Source: Burkholderia sp. lig30 (GTDB lineage: Bacteria; Pseudomonadota; Gammaproteobacteria; Burkholderiales; Burkholderiaceae). Taken from it: a DNA stretch of 64,000 nucleotides. The stretch covers positions 1-64,000 of the forward strand of contig NZ_JGVW01000086.1 in NCBI RefSeq assembly GCF_000687455.2, read 5' to 3'. The notes under the pieces are model-generated. The model did not search any database and had not been told where the DNA came from. It saw only the letters and a program-made list of their open reading frames with translations. The position numbers and the translations under genes are program-made. This document shows positions 17,914-26,741 of this stretch, piece by piece. The first letter of the stretch is position 1. The number at the start of each line of letters is the position of its first letter.

Positions 17914-20181
17914 ATGACGCTGACCCGAGCCATCGGCAAATCCGCTGGTTGGATCGCCGGCATCGTCGCGGCCGTGATCGCGGCAGCCGGTGTTTTTTTC
18001 TTCACGTTCGACTGGAACCGCGCGAAACCGTGGGTCAACGAACAGGTGAGCGCCGCGCTCGGCCGCCCGTTCGCGATCAACGGCGACATCAGCGTGGGCT
18101 GGCACCGCCCCGACGGCGAGACCGGCTGGCGCGCGTGGGTGCCGTGGCCGGCCTTCTCGGCGTCGCGGATCTCGATCGGCAACCCCGGCTGGGCGAAATC
18201 GCCGACATTCGTCACGCTCGACGCCGCGCACTTCGATCTCGCGATCCTGCCGCTCCTCGCGCACGAGATCGTCATTCCGTCGATCGACGTCGTCAATCCC
18301 GTGGTGGATCTCGAGCGGCTTGCCGATGGCCGCAACACGTGGACGTTCGCGATCCGGCAATCGGCGCAGCCGTCGCCGTGGAAGGTGCGGCTCGACAGCT
18401 TCGGGTTCGCCAAGGGCTCGGTCGCATATCGCGACGCGATCACGCAGGCCGATCTCACGATCGCGATCGATACGCTCGGCCAGCCGATCCCGCTCGGCGA
18501 CGTGCTCAGGCAGCAGGAACAGACGTCGCGTGCCGCGTCGGTCGAACGGGTCGGCAAGCGGGGCGCCGCGCAACTGGGCGCGAACGCGCAGGCCGAGGCC
18601 GCGTCGAGCGCGTCGGCGGCACAGGTCGCACAGGTGGCCGCTCAGGCCGCTCAGGCCGCACGGGCCGCGCAGGCTGCGAGCGCCTCTGCCGCGTCCGCGC
18701 CGGCATCGGCCGTGACGCCGGTGCGCGGGCACGCCGGTGCAACCGGTCCCGCGTACGCGTTCGGCGTGAAGGTCGATGGCCGCTACAGGAACGTGCCGGT
18801 CGCGGGCACCGGCAAGCTCGGCGGCGTGCTCGCGCTCGACGACGCATCGCGGCCGTTCCCGTTGCAGGCCGACGTGAAGGCGGGCGACACGCGGCTCGCG
18901 ATCGTCGGCACGCTGACCGACCCGAAGCATCTGGCTGCGCTCGATCTGCGCCTGTGGCTGCAGGGCACGACGATGTCCCACTTGTATGCGCTGACCGGCA
19001 TCACGCTGCCCGACACGCCGCCTTACGCGACGGAAGGCCGCCTCGTCGGCAACGTCAAGCCGCATGCGAGCGCGTTCCGCTACGAGAACTTCAACGGCCG
19101 GGTCGGCGGCAGCGACCTGCGCGGCACGCTCGCGTACGCGCAGCGCGAGCCACGTCCGCTGCTGTCGGGCGAGCTGGTGTCGAATCTGCTGCGCTTTGCC
19201 GATCTCGCGCCCGTGATCGGCGCCGACGCGGCCGCGAGCAAGGCGCAGCGCGGTGACACGACGCGCCAGCCGCCGGGCCGGGTGCTGCCGGTCGAGACGT
19301 TCCGGACCGACCGCTGGCGCGCGCTCGACGCCGACGTGACGCTCACGGGCCGCAAGCTGGTCAAGCGCGCCGACCTGCCGATCACCGATCTGTTCGCGCA
19401 CATCGTGATGCAGGACGGCGTGCTGTCGCTCGAACCGCTCAGGTTCGGCGTCGCGGGCGGCTCGCTGGAGACGCAGGCGCGTCTCGATGGCAGCGCCGCG
19501 CCGCTCAAGGGCCGCTTCACGGTCGCCGCAAGGCACGTGAAGCTGAAGCAGCTGTTCCCGACGCAGAAGGTGATGCAGTCCGCGTTCGGCGAGATCAACG
19601 GCGACGCGGCGCTGTCGGCGACCGGCAATTCCCCCGCCGCGCTTGCGGCGAGCGCGAACGGCGAAGTGAAGGCGCTCGTGACGGACGGCGCGATCAGCCG
19701 GCTGCTGATGGAAGCGGCGGGCCTCAACGTCGCGAACGTGGTCTACGAGAAGCTCTTCAGCGGGCGCGACGTGAAGATCAACTGCGCGGCGGTCGATTTC
19801 GCGGCGACCAACGGCGTGCTCGACGCGAAGGTCTTCGCGCTCGACACCGACGACGCGCTGATCGACGTCGACGGCACCATCAGCCTGCGCGACGAGTCGA
19901 TGAACCTCCGGGTCCATCCGCATACGAAGGGTTTCCGGGTGTTTTCGCTGCGCTCGCCGCTTTACGTGAAGGGCACGTTCCAGAATCCGGACGTCGGCGT
20001 CGATGCGGGCGCGCTCGCGCTGCGCGCCGGCGCGATGGTCGGCCTCGGGCTGCTCAATCCGTTCGCGGCGCTGATCCCGCTGATCGCGCCGAGCAACAAC
20101 AAGGGCGTGCCGTGCGCGCAGCTGTTCGCGCGGGTCAAGGCGTCGCCGGGCGCGGCCGGCGGCGCGCAGGCCGCCAGGTGA
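17914..20181 (+). CDS. AsmA family protein
   Basis: Large inner-membrane-anchored periplasmic protein of the AsmA group, implicated in outer-membrane lipid or protein homeostasis. The 755-residue protein begins with a transmembrane helix (IAGIVAAVIAAAGVFFF) and continues with the AsmA N-terminal pattern (AKPWVNEQVSAALGRPFAI, WVPWPAFSASRISIGNP) and a C-terminal AsmA domain near GEINGDAALSATGNS. An Ala/Gln-rich low-complexity insert separates the two halves (about 18565-18720). Start ATG at 17914 puts the membrane anchor at the N-terminus; the frame is open 75 nt further. Confidence 0.87.
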   Translation: MTLTRAIGKSAGWIAGIVAAVIAAAGVFFFTFDWNRAKPWVNEQVSAALGRPFAINGDISVGWHRPDGETGWRAWVPWPAFSASRISIGNPGWAKSPTFVTLDAAHFDLAILPLLAHEIVIPSIDVVNPVVDLERLADGRNTWTFAIRQSAQPSPWKVRLDSFGFAKGSVAYRDAITQADLTIAIDTLGQPIPLGDVLRQQEQTSRAASVERVGKRGAAQLGANAQAEAASSASAAQVAQVAAQAAQAARAAQAASASAASAPASAVTPVRGHAGATGPAYAFGVKVDGRYRNVPVAGTGKLGGVLALDDASRPFPLQADVKAGDTRLAIVGTLTDPKHLAALDLRLWLQGTTMSHLYALTGITLPDTPPYATEGRLVGNVKPHASAFRYENFNGRVGGSDLRGTLAYAQREPRPLLSGELVSNLLRFADLAPVIGADAAASKAQRGDTTRQPPGRVLPVETFRTDRWRALDADVTLTGRKLVKRADLPITDLFAHIVMQDGVLSLEPLRFGVAGGSLETQARLDGSAAPLKGRFTVAARHVKLKQLFPTQKVMQSAFGEINGDAALSATGNSPAALAASANGEVKALVTDGAISRLLMEAAGLNVANVVYEKLFSGRDVKINCAAVDFAATNGVLDAKVFALDTDDALIDVDGTISLRDESMNLRVHPHTKGFRVFSLRSPLYVKGTFQNPDVGVDAGALALRAGAMVGLGLLNPFAALIPLIAPSNNKGVPCAQLFARVKASPGAAGGAQAAR

Positions 20182-20370
20182 CGCGCGCGGCGCATCGCGC
20201 GCCGGTCGCCCCGGCGGGGCGTGAGCCACGAATTGTCATGCGTCGCCGCATGAAATGGCCCGACATCCACGGTGGAAATCCGGCTTCTGTCGGCCCCGCC
20301 GCCCAGTCCTTCGCCGACTCCTGCTAAAATACCCGGTTTTCCGTCGATCTACCTCTTAACGAGATCTGCC

Positions 20371-21963
20371 GTGCTTTCTACTGCCAATATCACGATGCAA
20401 TTCGGGCCGAAGCCCTTGTTCGAGAACATCTCGGTCAAATTCGGGGAGGGCAATCGCTATGGCCTGATCGGCGCGAACGGCTGCGGCAAGTCGACGTTCA
20501 TGAAGATCCTCGGCGGCGATCTGGAGTCGAGCGGCGGCAACGTCGCGCTCGAGCCGAACGTGCGCCTCGGCAAGCTGCGCCAGGACCAGTTCGCGTACGA
20601 GGACGTGCGCGTGCTCGACGTCGTGATGATGGGCCACACCGAAATGTGGGCCGCGATGACCGAGCGCGACGCGATCTACGCGAACCCGGAAGCGACCGAC
20701 GACGACTACATGCACGCCGCCGAGCTGGAGGCGAAGTTCGCCGAATACGGCGGCTACGACGCCGAGGCGCGCGCGGGCGCGCTGCTGCTCGGCATCGGCA
20801 TCGACGAGAAGTTCCACACCGGCCCGATGCGCGACGTCGCGCCGGGCTGGAAGCTGCGCGTGCTGCTCGCGCAGGCGCTGTTCTCGAAGCCGGACGTGCT
20901 GCTGCTCGACGAGCCGACCAACAACCTCGACATCAACTCGATCCGTTGGCTCGAAGACACGCTCAACGGCTACAACTCGACGATGATCATCATCTCGCAC
21001 GATCGTCACTTCCTGAACTCGGTGTGCACGCACATGGCCGACATGGACTACGGCACGCTGAAGGTCTGGCCGGGCAACTACGACGACTACATGCTCGCGT
21101 CGGCGCAGGCCCGCGAGCGCCAGGTCGCCGCGAACACGCGCGCGAAGGAGCGGGTCGCCGAGCTGCAGGACTTCGTGCGCCGCTTCTCGGCGAACAAGTC
21201 GAAGGCCCGTCAGGCGACGAGCCGCGCGAAGCAGATCGACAAGATCAAGATCGAGGAATTCAAGCCGTCGTCGCGCCAGAACCCGTTCATCCGCTTCGAG
21301 TTCGAGAAGAAGCTGCACAACATCGCGGTCGTCGCCGATTCGATCACGAAGAAGTACGAGCGCACGATCTTCCAGAACTTCAACCTGTCGGTGCAGCCGG
21401 GCGAGCGCATCGCGATCATCGGCGAGAACGGCGCGGGCAAGACGACGCTGCTGCGTGCGTTGCTGGGCAACCTGGCGCTCGATCACGGCACGGTGAAGTG
21501 GGCCGAGAACGCGAACGTCGGCTACATGCCGCAGGACACCTACGAGGAGTTCCCGAACGACGTCACGCTGATGGACTGGATCGACCAGTACCGCAAGGAA
21601 GGCGACGACGAGACGATGGTGCGCGGCACGCTCGGCCGCCTGCTGTTCTCGGCGGACGACATCAGGAAGTCGGTGAAGGTGCTGTCGGGCGGCGAGAAGG
21701 GCCGCATGATCTGGGGCAAGCTGATGCTCGGCCGCCACAACGTGCTGCTGATGGACGAGCCGACCAACCACATGGACATGGAATCGATCGAGTCGCTGCA
21801 GATCGCGCTCGAGCAGTTCGAAGGCACGCTGATCTTCGTGTCGCATGACCGCGAGTTCGTCAGCGGGCTGGCCAACCGGATCATCGAAGTGACGACGCAC
21901 GGCGAGCTGAACGACTTCGGCGGCAACTACGAGGAGTTCCTCACGAGCCGCGGGCAGGCGTAA
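20371..21963 (+). CDS. ybiT: ABC-F family ATPase, YbiT type
   Basis: A soluble twin-ATPase ABC-F protein that acts on ribosomes rather than membranes. Two ABC cassettes with Walker A GANGCGKS and GENGAGKT, Walker [10 protein letters not shown] and [11 protein letters not shown], signature LSGGEKG in the second, and the charged inter-domain linker ([19 protein letters not shown]). The GTG start at 20371 gives [12 protein letters not shown] and exactly 530 residues, the length of E. coli YbiT as I recall it, with near-identical motifs. A TAAAAT candidate -10 lies at 20325-20330. Confidence 0.93.
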   Translation: MLSTANITMQFGPKPLFENISVKFGEGNRYGLIGANGCGKSTFMKILGGDLESSGGNVALEPNVRLGKLRQDQFAYEDVRVLDVVMMGHTEMWAAMTERDAIYANPEATDDDYMHAAELEAKFAEYGGYDAEARAGALLLGIGIDEKFHTGPMRDVAPGWKLRVLLAQALFSKPDVLLLDEPTNNLDINSIRWLEDTLNGYNSTMIIISHDRHFLNSVCTHMADMDYGTLKVWPGNYDDYMLASAQARERQVAANTRAKERVAELQDFVRRFSANKSKARQATSRAKQIDKIKIEEFKPSSRQNPFIRFEFEKKLHNIAVVADSITKKYERTIFQNFNLSVQPGERIAIIGENGAGKTTLLRALLGNLALDHGTVKWAENANVGYMPQDTYEEFPNDVTLMDWIDQYRKEGDDETMVRGTLGRLLFSADDIRKSVKVLSGGEKGRMIWGKLMLGRHNVLLMDEPTNHMDMESIESLQIALEQFEGTLIFVSHDREFVSGLANRIIEVTTHGELNDFGGNYEEFLTSRGQA

Positions 21964-22065
21964 GCCGCCTGGCCGATCCGCCCGGACGGTGCGCGCCGCG
22001 CGCGCCGTCGTGTCGTGCGGGCGGCCCACCTTCGCGAAGCGCGCCGTGCGCGCGTGCGATACAAC

Positions 22066-22104
22066 GAAGCCCCGTGCTGGACGCCAGCCGGGGCTTCTGT
22101 CTTT
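22066..22104 (+). terminator. Rho-independent terminator after the ABC-F gene
   Basis: GAAGCCCCG pairs perfectly with CGGGGCTTC (22066-22074 with 22089-22097), followed by a T-rich TGTCTTT. It lies between the ABC-F gene and a convergent small gene and could serve both. Confidence 0.75.
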
Positions 22105-22128
22105 GGCGAGCCGTCGCGCCGCCCGGAG

Positions 22129-22515
22129 TCAGTCGGCGAGCCGGTTGTCCGCGAGCGCCTTGCAGCAGTCGTCGAACACCCACTGCACCAGCTTCGCGTC
22201 GTAGTTCAGGTCGTCGGTGTCGACGATTTCCTCGACCGCGTCGCGCGCCCATGACGCGTCGACGAACCCCGCATGGCGCTTGGCGATGTCCTGCGCGATC
22301 GCGGAAAGTTTCGCGATCGTCAGCCAGTCCGCGTGCCGGTGATGCCGGTCGAGCCAGCGGTGCGCGGCCTGCACCTCGAACGACGCGTCGGGCCAGGATT
22401 CGTTCAGGTAATAGGCGCCCAGATTCCCGCAGGTCAGCCAGCAGAGCAATTCCAGGCGGTCGCGGGAACTGAGGATGGGACGTGCATCGGTCATGGCAGC
22501 GCTCACGAAATTCAT
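22129..22515 (-). CDS. Hypothetical protein
   Basis: Not recognised. About 128 residues, acidic and helical, with several Trp residues (SWPDASFEVQAAHRWLDRHH, and DDCCKALADNRLAD at the end). No signal peptide or membrane segment, so probably cytoplasmic. Start is uncertain: ATG at 22515 or 22494, or GTG at 22560; none has a strong ribosome site. It is convergent with the ABC-F gene across a shared terminator. Confidence 0.6.
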   Translation of the reverse strand: MNFVSAAMTDARPILSSRDRLELLCWLTCGNLGAYYLNESWPDASFEVQAAHRWLDRHHRHADWLTIAKLSAIAQDIAKRHAGFVDASWARDAVEEIVDTDDLNYDAKLVQWVFDDCCKALADNRLAD

Positions 22516-22647
22516 CGATTCCGGGTGGTAGTCGAGCGCGAGAAAATCGACCCCACTCACTCAAAACATAGCACGGCGGCACTGGAATCGCGCAATCGGT
22601 GCCAGTGCGGAGTCGGCGGCCGCGCGGGGCATTTTCGTTTGCCCGGA

Positions 22648-22712
22648 TCGGCTCGCAGGCGAGGCCGGCTTGCCTTCAATCGTCTGCGAATTGAAGGCAA
22701 GCCGTGAGCCGA
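22648..22712. repeat. Long interrupted inverted repeat
   Basis: Inner arms of 15 bp are perfect: CGGCTTGCCTTCAAT (22666-22680) and its complement (22690-22704) around a 9-nt loop. Outer arms TCGGCTC (22648-22654) and GAGCCGA (22706-22712) also pair, leaving an 11-nt bulge on the left and 1 nt on the right. No T-tract follows. It sits in a ~295 bp gene-free gap between the hypothetical gene and the aldehyde dehydrogenase gene. Function unknown: an mRNA structure, dispersed intergenic repeat or protein site are all possible. Confidence 0.7.
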
Positions 22713-22809
22713 CCGACAGGCAGGCTTCCGTGCGCCGTCGCCGAAGCATCGCGACACGCCCCTCGGGCACTCGCTAAAATGTCCGCTTCCATGGAGACGG
22801 GAAACGACA

Positions 22810-24246
22810 ATGAAAATCTATGACCAGTTCTATGTCGGCGGCGAGTGGCGCAAGCCGGCAGGCACGGGCTCGATCGACGTGATCGACTCGGCCACCGAGG
22901 CTGTGATCGGCCGGATTCCGGAAGGCGACGCGACCGACGCGCATGCCGCGGTCCGCGCGGCGCGCGCCGCGTTCGATGGTTGGGCGGCCACGCCGCCCGC
23001 GACCCGCGCCGCGTACCTGCGCAAGATCGCGGAGCATTTGCAGGCGCGCAGCGAGGAGCTTGCACAATCGATCACGGGCGAGGTCGGCATGCCGATCAAG
23101 CTGTCGCGCGCGATCCAGGTCGGCGGGCCGATCTACAACTGGAACGCGTATGCGAAGCTCGCCGAGTCGTTCGAATTCGAGTCGCAGGTCGGCAACTCGC
23201 TGGTGGTGCGCGAGCCGGTTGGCGTCGTCGCGGCGATCACGCCGTGGAACTACCCGCTCAACCAGATCACGCTGAAAGTCGCGCCGGCGCTCGCCGCGGG
23301 CTGCACCGTCGTGCTCAAGCCGTCCGAGGTCGCGCCGCTCAATGCGTTCATGCTCGCCGAGGCGATCCACGAAGCCGGGCTGCCGGCCGGCGTGTTCAAC
23401 CTGGTGTGAGGCTACGGGCCGGTGGTCGGCGAGGCGCTCGCGACCGATCCGGACGTCGACATGGTGTCGTTTACCGGCTCGACCCGCGCGGGCAAGCGTG
23501 TGTCGGAACTGGCCGCCGCGAGCGTCAAGCGGGTCGCGCTGGAGCTCGGCGGCAAGTCCGCGTCGGTGATCCTCGACGACGCGGATCTCGCCGCTGCGGT
23601 CAAGGGCACGGTCAACGCGTGCTTCCTGAACGCGGGCCAGACCTGTTCCGCGCATACCCGGATGCTGGTGCCCGAGGCGCGCTACGACGAAGCGCGCGCG
23701 CTCGCGAAGGCCGCCGCCGAAGCGTACGTGGCCGCCGATCCGCGGCAGGAGACGACGCGGCTCGGCGCGCTCGCGTCGTCGGTGCAGCAGCAGCGCGTGC
23801 AGGCGTACATCCAGCGCGGCATCGACGACGGCGCGGAACTCGTGACGGGCGGCGTCGGCCTGCCGGACGGCATCGCGAAGGGCTTCTTCGTGAAGCCGAC
23901 GGTGTTCGGCCGCGTCGATCCGAAATCGGCGATCGCGCAGGAGGAGATCTTCGGGCCGGTGCTGTCGATCATCACGTATCGCGACGAGGACGAGGCGGTC
24001 CGCGTCGCCAACGATTCGCCGTACGGGCTCGGCGGCGCGGTGTGGGCGGGCAGCGACGAGCGGGCGCTGCGCGTCGCCCGCCGCATTCGCACCGGGCAGG
24101 TCGACATCAACGGCGGGACCTGGAACATGGCCGCGCCGTTCGGCGGCTTCAAGCAGTCGGGCCACGGCCGTGAAAACGGCGTCTACGGCCTCGAGGAGTA
24201 CCTCGAATACAAGTCGATGCAACTGAAGGCATCGAAGCCGGCCTGA
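22810..24246 (+). pseudogene. Aldehyde dehydrogenase interrupted by an in-frame TGA
   Basis: NAD(P)-dependent aldehyde dehydrogenase family (about 478 codons). The N-terminal part (to 23406) has ITPWNYPLNQ and KPSEVAPLNA; the C-terminal part (from 23410, same frame) has the FTGSTRAGK cofactor loop, the catalytic Glu in LELGGK, and the catalytic Cys in NAGQTCSA. A single TGA at 23407-23409 splits them, between FNLV and GYGPVVGEA, with no frameshift. All other coding features look intact, so this is a recent nonsense mutation, a sequencing error, or possibly read-through. Substrate not identifiable. Confidence 0.85.
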
Positions 24247-24270
24247 GCGGCGCGCCGCACGATTCTGGTG

Positions 24271-24296
24271 CGGCATGTGATCACATGCCGTTTTTT
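24271..24296 (+). terminator. Palindromic rho-independent terminator
   Basis: A perfect 20-bp palindrome CGGCATGTGATCACATGCCG (24271-24290) followed by six T. It terminates the aldehyde dehydrogenase transcript. A further AT-rich stretch with two GTTGAT copies follows before the next gene. Confidence 0.85.
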
Positions 24297-24385
24297 GTTG
24301 ATTTTTTTGTTGATATTTCTCAAGGTGCGCGGGCGCCAATCGTCGATCATCGGCATTTTTCTCCGATGTATCGACGAGGTTTCCG

Positions 24386-25576
24386 ATGACCGCACCCAAT
24401 TCCTTCCCGCCGCTGACGATTCGCGGCCGTTCGTTGCTGCCGATCGTGCAAGGCGGCATGGGCGTCGGCATCTCCGCCCACCGCCTGGCGGGCAGCGTCG
24501 CGCGCGAAGGCGCGGTCGGCACGATCGCGAGCATCGACTTGCGCCATCACCACGCGGATCTCCTCGAGCGCTGCCGCGCGCAACCCGACCGCGCGACGCT
24601 CGAAGCGGCCAATCTCGAGGCGCTCGCGCGCGAGATCCGTCTCGCGAAGGCCTACAGCGAAGGGCGCGGGATGATCGCCGTCAACGTGATGAAGGCGGTC
24701 AGCGCGCATGCGGACTACGTGCGCGTCGCGTGCGAAGAGGGCGCGGATGCGATCGTGATGGGCGCCGGGCTGCCGCTCGACCTGCCCGACATGACGCAAG
24801 GCTTCGACATCGCGCTGATCCCGATCCTGTCGGACAGCCGCGGCATTGCGCTCGTGCTGAAGAAATGGATGAAGAAGGGCCGCCTGCCGGACGCGATCGT
24901 GATCGAGCATCCGGCGCACGCGGGCGGGCATCTCGGCGTGACCCAGATCGACGACATGCACGATGCGCGCTTCGACTTCGCGCGCGTGCTCGACGAAACG
25001 GCCCAGGTCATCGCGTCGCTCGGCCTCGAACGCGAGCGCATTCCGCTCATCGTCGGCGGCGGGATCAATAGCCACGAAGCGTTGCGCGATGCGCTCGCCG
25101 CGGGCGCAAATGGCGTGCAGATCGGCACGCCGTTCGCCGTCACCGAGGAGGGCGACGCGCATCCGAACTTCAAGCGCGTGCTGGCCGACGCCAGGCCCGA
25201 CGACATCGTCGAGTTCGTCAGCGTGACCGGGCTACCCGCGCGCGCGGTGAAGACGCCGTGGCTCGACCGCTACCTGCGCCACGAGACGCGCATTCGCGCG
25301 AAGCTCGGCGCGATCAAGCAGCGCTGCCCGACCGCGCTGGAATGCCTGAGCGTGTGCGGGCTGCGCGACGGCATCGAGAAATTCGGCCACTTCTGCATCG
25401 ATACGCGCCTTGCCGCCGCGTTGCGCGGCGACGTCGCGAACGGCCTGTTCTTCCGCGGCCGCGAAGCGCTGCCGTTCGGGGATGCGATCCGCAGCGTGCG
25501 CGACCTCATCGACCTGCTGCTGACGGGCAATGTGGCGGAAACCGCGACAAACCGTCCCACGTTTACCCTCGCTTGA
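24386..25576 (+). CDS. Nitronate monooxygenase / 2-nitropropane dioxygenase-type flavoprotein
   Basis: FMN-binding TIM-barrel protein of the nitronate monooxygenase family, which detoxifies alkyl nitronates; some family members are enoyl reductases, so the substrate is not certain. Seen: N-terminal PIVQGGMGVGISAHRLA, the HPAHAGGHLG segment with the catalytic-type His, and the FMN-phosphate loops IVGGGINSHEAL and GANGVQIGTPFAVTEE. Length is 396. The C-terminal cysteine-containing stretch (CPTALECLSVCGLRD) is typical of the longer subgroup. No close functional neighbours. Confidence 0.82.
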   Translation: MTAPNSFPPLTIRGRSLLPIVQGGMGVGISAHRLAGSVAREGAVGTIASIDLRHHHADLLERCRAQPDRATLEAANLEALAREIRLAKAYSEGRGMIAVNVMKAVSAHADYVRVACEEGADAIVMGAGLPLDLPDMTQGFDIALIPILSDSRGIALVLKKWMKKGRLPDAIVIEHPAHAGGHLGVTQIDDMHDARFDFARVLDETAQVIASLGLERERIPLIVGGGINSHEALRDALAAGANGVQIGTPFAVTEEGDAHPNFKRVLADARPDDIVEFVSVTGLPARAVKTPWLDRYLRHETRIRAKLGAIKQRCPTALECLSVCGLRDGIEKFGHFCIDTRLAAALRGDVANGLFFRGREALPFGDAIRSVRDLIDLLLTGNVAETATNRPTFTLA

Positions 25577-25641
25577 TAAAAGTCAATATGCGGAAAAGAC
25601 CCTACCGTGAGAATGGAGTCTGTTCTTTGGGGGTCCGTACC

Positions 25642-26283
25642 ATGCGTAAAACGATTCAAACCTGTCTTACCGCTGCGGCTTGCGCCGCGACTCTGGCAGC
25701 GATTCCTTCGCTGTCTCATGCCGCGTCGGATGGCAACGGCATCAACCAGGGCGACATTCTGGCGCGCGTACGTGCGATCAGCATTCAGCCTAATGTGCGC
25801 AGCACCGACACGCTCCACGCGCTCGACGCCGGCGTGAACAACGCGATCGTGCCGGAAGTCGACTTCACGTACATGATCCGCGACTACCTGGGCATCGAGC
25901 TGATTCTCGGCATGTCGCGCCATCAAGTGACGACGAGCCTCGGCAACCTGGGCGGCGTCAACGTGCTGCCGCCGACGCTGCTGCTGCAATACCACTTCAA
26001 CCATGCCGGCAGGATTCGTCCGTACGTCGGTGCCGGCTTGAACTACACGTACTTCTGGAACAACGGCGTGAACGTCGGTGGCCAGAGCGTCGCGCTCACC
26101 CGCGGCAGCTTCGGCCCGGCGCTGCAACTCGGCTTCGACGTGCAGGTCACGAAGCGCACGTTCGTCAACGTCGACGTGAAGAAGATCTGGATGAGCACGG
26201 ATGCGCAGCTCGGCGGCCAGAACATCGGCACGCTGCACATCGATCCGCTGATCGTCGGCGTCGGCTTCGGTATGAAGTTCTAA
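25642..26283 (+). CDS. OmpW family outer membrane protein
   Basis: A 213-residue small beta-barrel of the OmpW/AlkL type, thought to pass small hydrophobic molecules across the outer membrane. It has a signal peptide ending LSHAAS, then GDILARVRAISIQPN, VNNAIVPEVDFTYMIRDYLGIELI and a terminal VGVGFGMKF ending in Phe, as outer-membrane barrels do. The open frame extends upstream through the preceding gene; the ATG at 25642 is set by the signal peptide. A strong terminator follows. Confidence 0.9.
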   Translation: MRKTIQTCLTAAACAATLAAIPSLSHAASDGNGINQGDILARVRAISIQPNVRSTDTLHALDAGVNNAIVPEVDFTYMIRDYLGIELILGMSRHQVTTSLGNLGGVNVLPPTLLLQYHFNHAGRIRPYVGAGLNYTYFWNNGVNVGGQSVALTRGSFGPALQLGFDVQVTKRTFVNVDVKKIWMSTDAQLGGQNIGTLHIDPLIVGVGFGMKF

Positions 26284-26326
26284 GGTACCGGGCGACACCG
26301 AGCAAAACAGAACAGAGTTGGGGTTG

Positions 26327-26358
26327 GCGGCACGGCTTGATGCGTGCCGCTTTTTTTT
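26327..26358 (+). terminator. Rho-independent terminator after ompW
   Basis: GCGGCACG pairs with CGTGCCGC (26327-26334 with 26343-26350) around an 8-nt loop, followed by eight T. It lies between ompW and the convergent DUF1289 gene. Confidence 0.9.
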
Positions 26359-26392
26359 GTTTTGCGGGCGCCGCGCGTGCGGGCGCCGCGCG

Positions 26393-26596
26393 TTACAGCT
26401 TGTCGTACTGAAAGCGCATCGCGGTGCCTTCGCGGGTGATGCGCGCCCACACCTCGCGTTTTTCTTCGTCGCTCAGGAAGACCCAGTTCGAGACTTCGCC
26501 GGCGGTGCGGCCGCAGCCCTTGCAGACTTCGTCGAAGAGGGTCGAGCAGACGCCGATGCACGGGCTGTCCGGCAGGTCATGAAGATTGGAGGCCAT
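26393..26596 (-). CDS. DUF1289 family small zinc-ribbon-like protein
   Basis: A 67-residue protein with the DUF1289 pattern: SPCIGVC near the N-terminus, CKGCGRTAGEV and a following W. Four cysteines arranged as two pairs suggest metal binding. The role of the family is unknown. The start is clear (ATG at 26596 after GGAGG-like purines). Between ompW (convergent) and the mntH gene, also on the minus strand. Confidence 0.85.
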   Translation of the reverse strand: MASNLHDLPDSPCIGVCSTLFDEVCKGCGRTAGEVSNWVFLSDEEKREVWARITREGTAMRFQYDKL

Positions 26597-26741
26597 CGGA
26601 AGGTTCGGGGCAGGTTGAAACGCGAAGGCGCCATTTTAATGTATCGGGGCGAATCGCCCCGCCGGCCGATCCGCCGGCGGCGCCGAGCGTACCGGCGCAG
26701 GGCGCCACGCTACGCAGGCGAGGCAGGCGGCCGGACGCCGC

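Noticed and set aside
23407-23445. Selenocysteine reading of the TGA in the aldehyde dehydrogenase
   Set aside because: A small stem exists downstream (23424-23445, loop GCG), but the apical loop does not resemble a bacterial SECIS, and the site is not the catalytic cysteine, which is present as TGT later.
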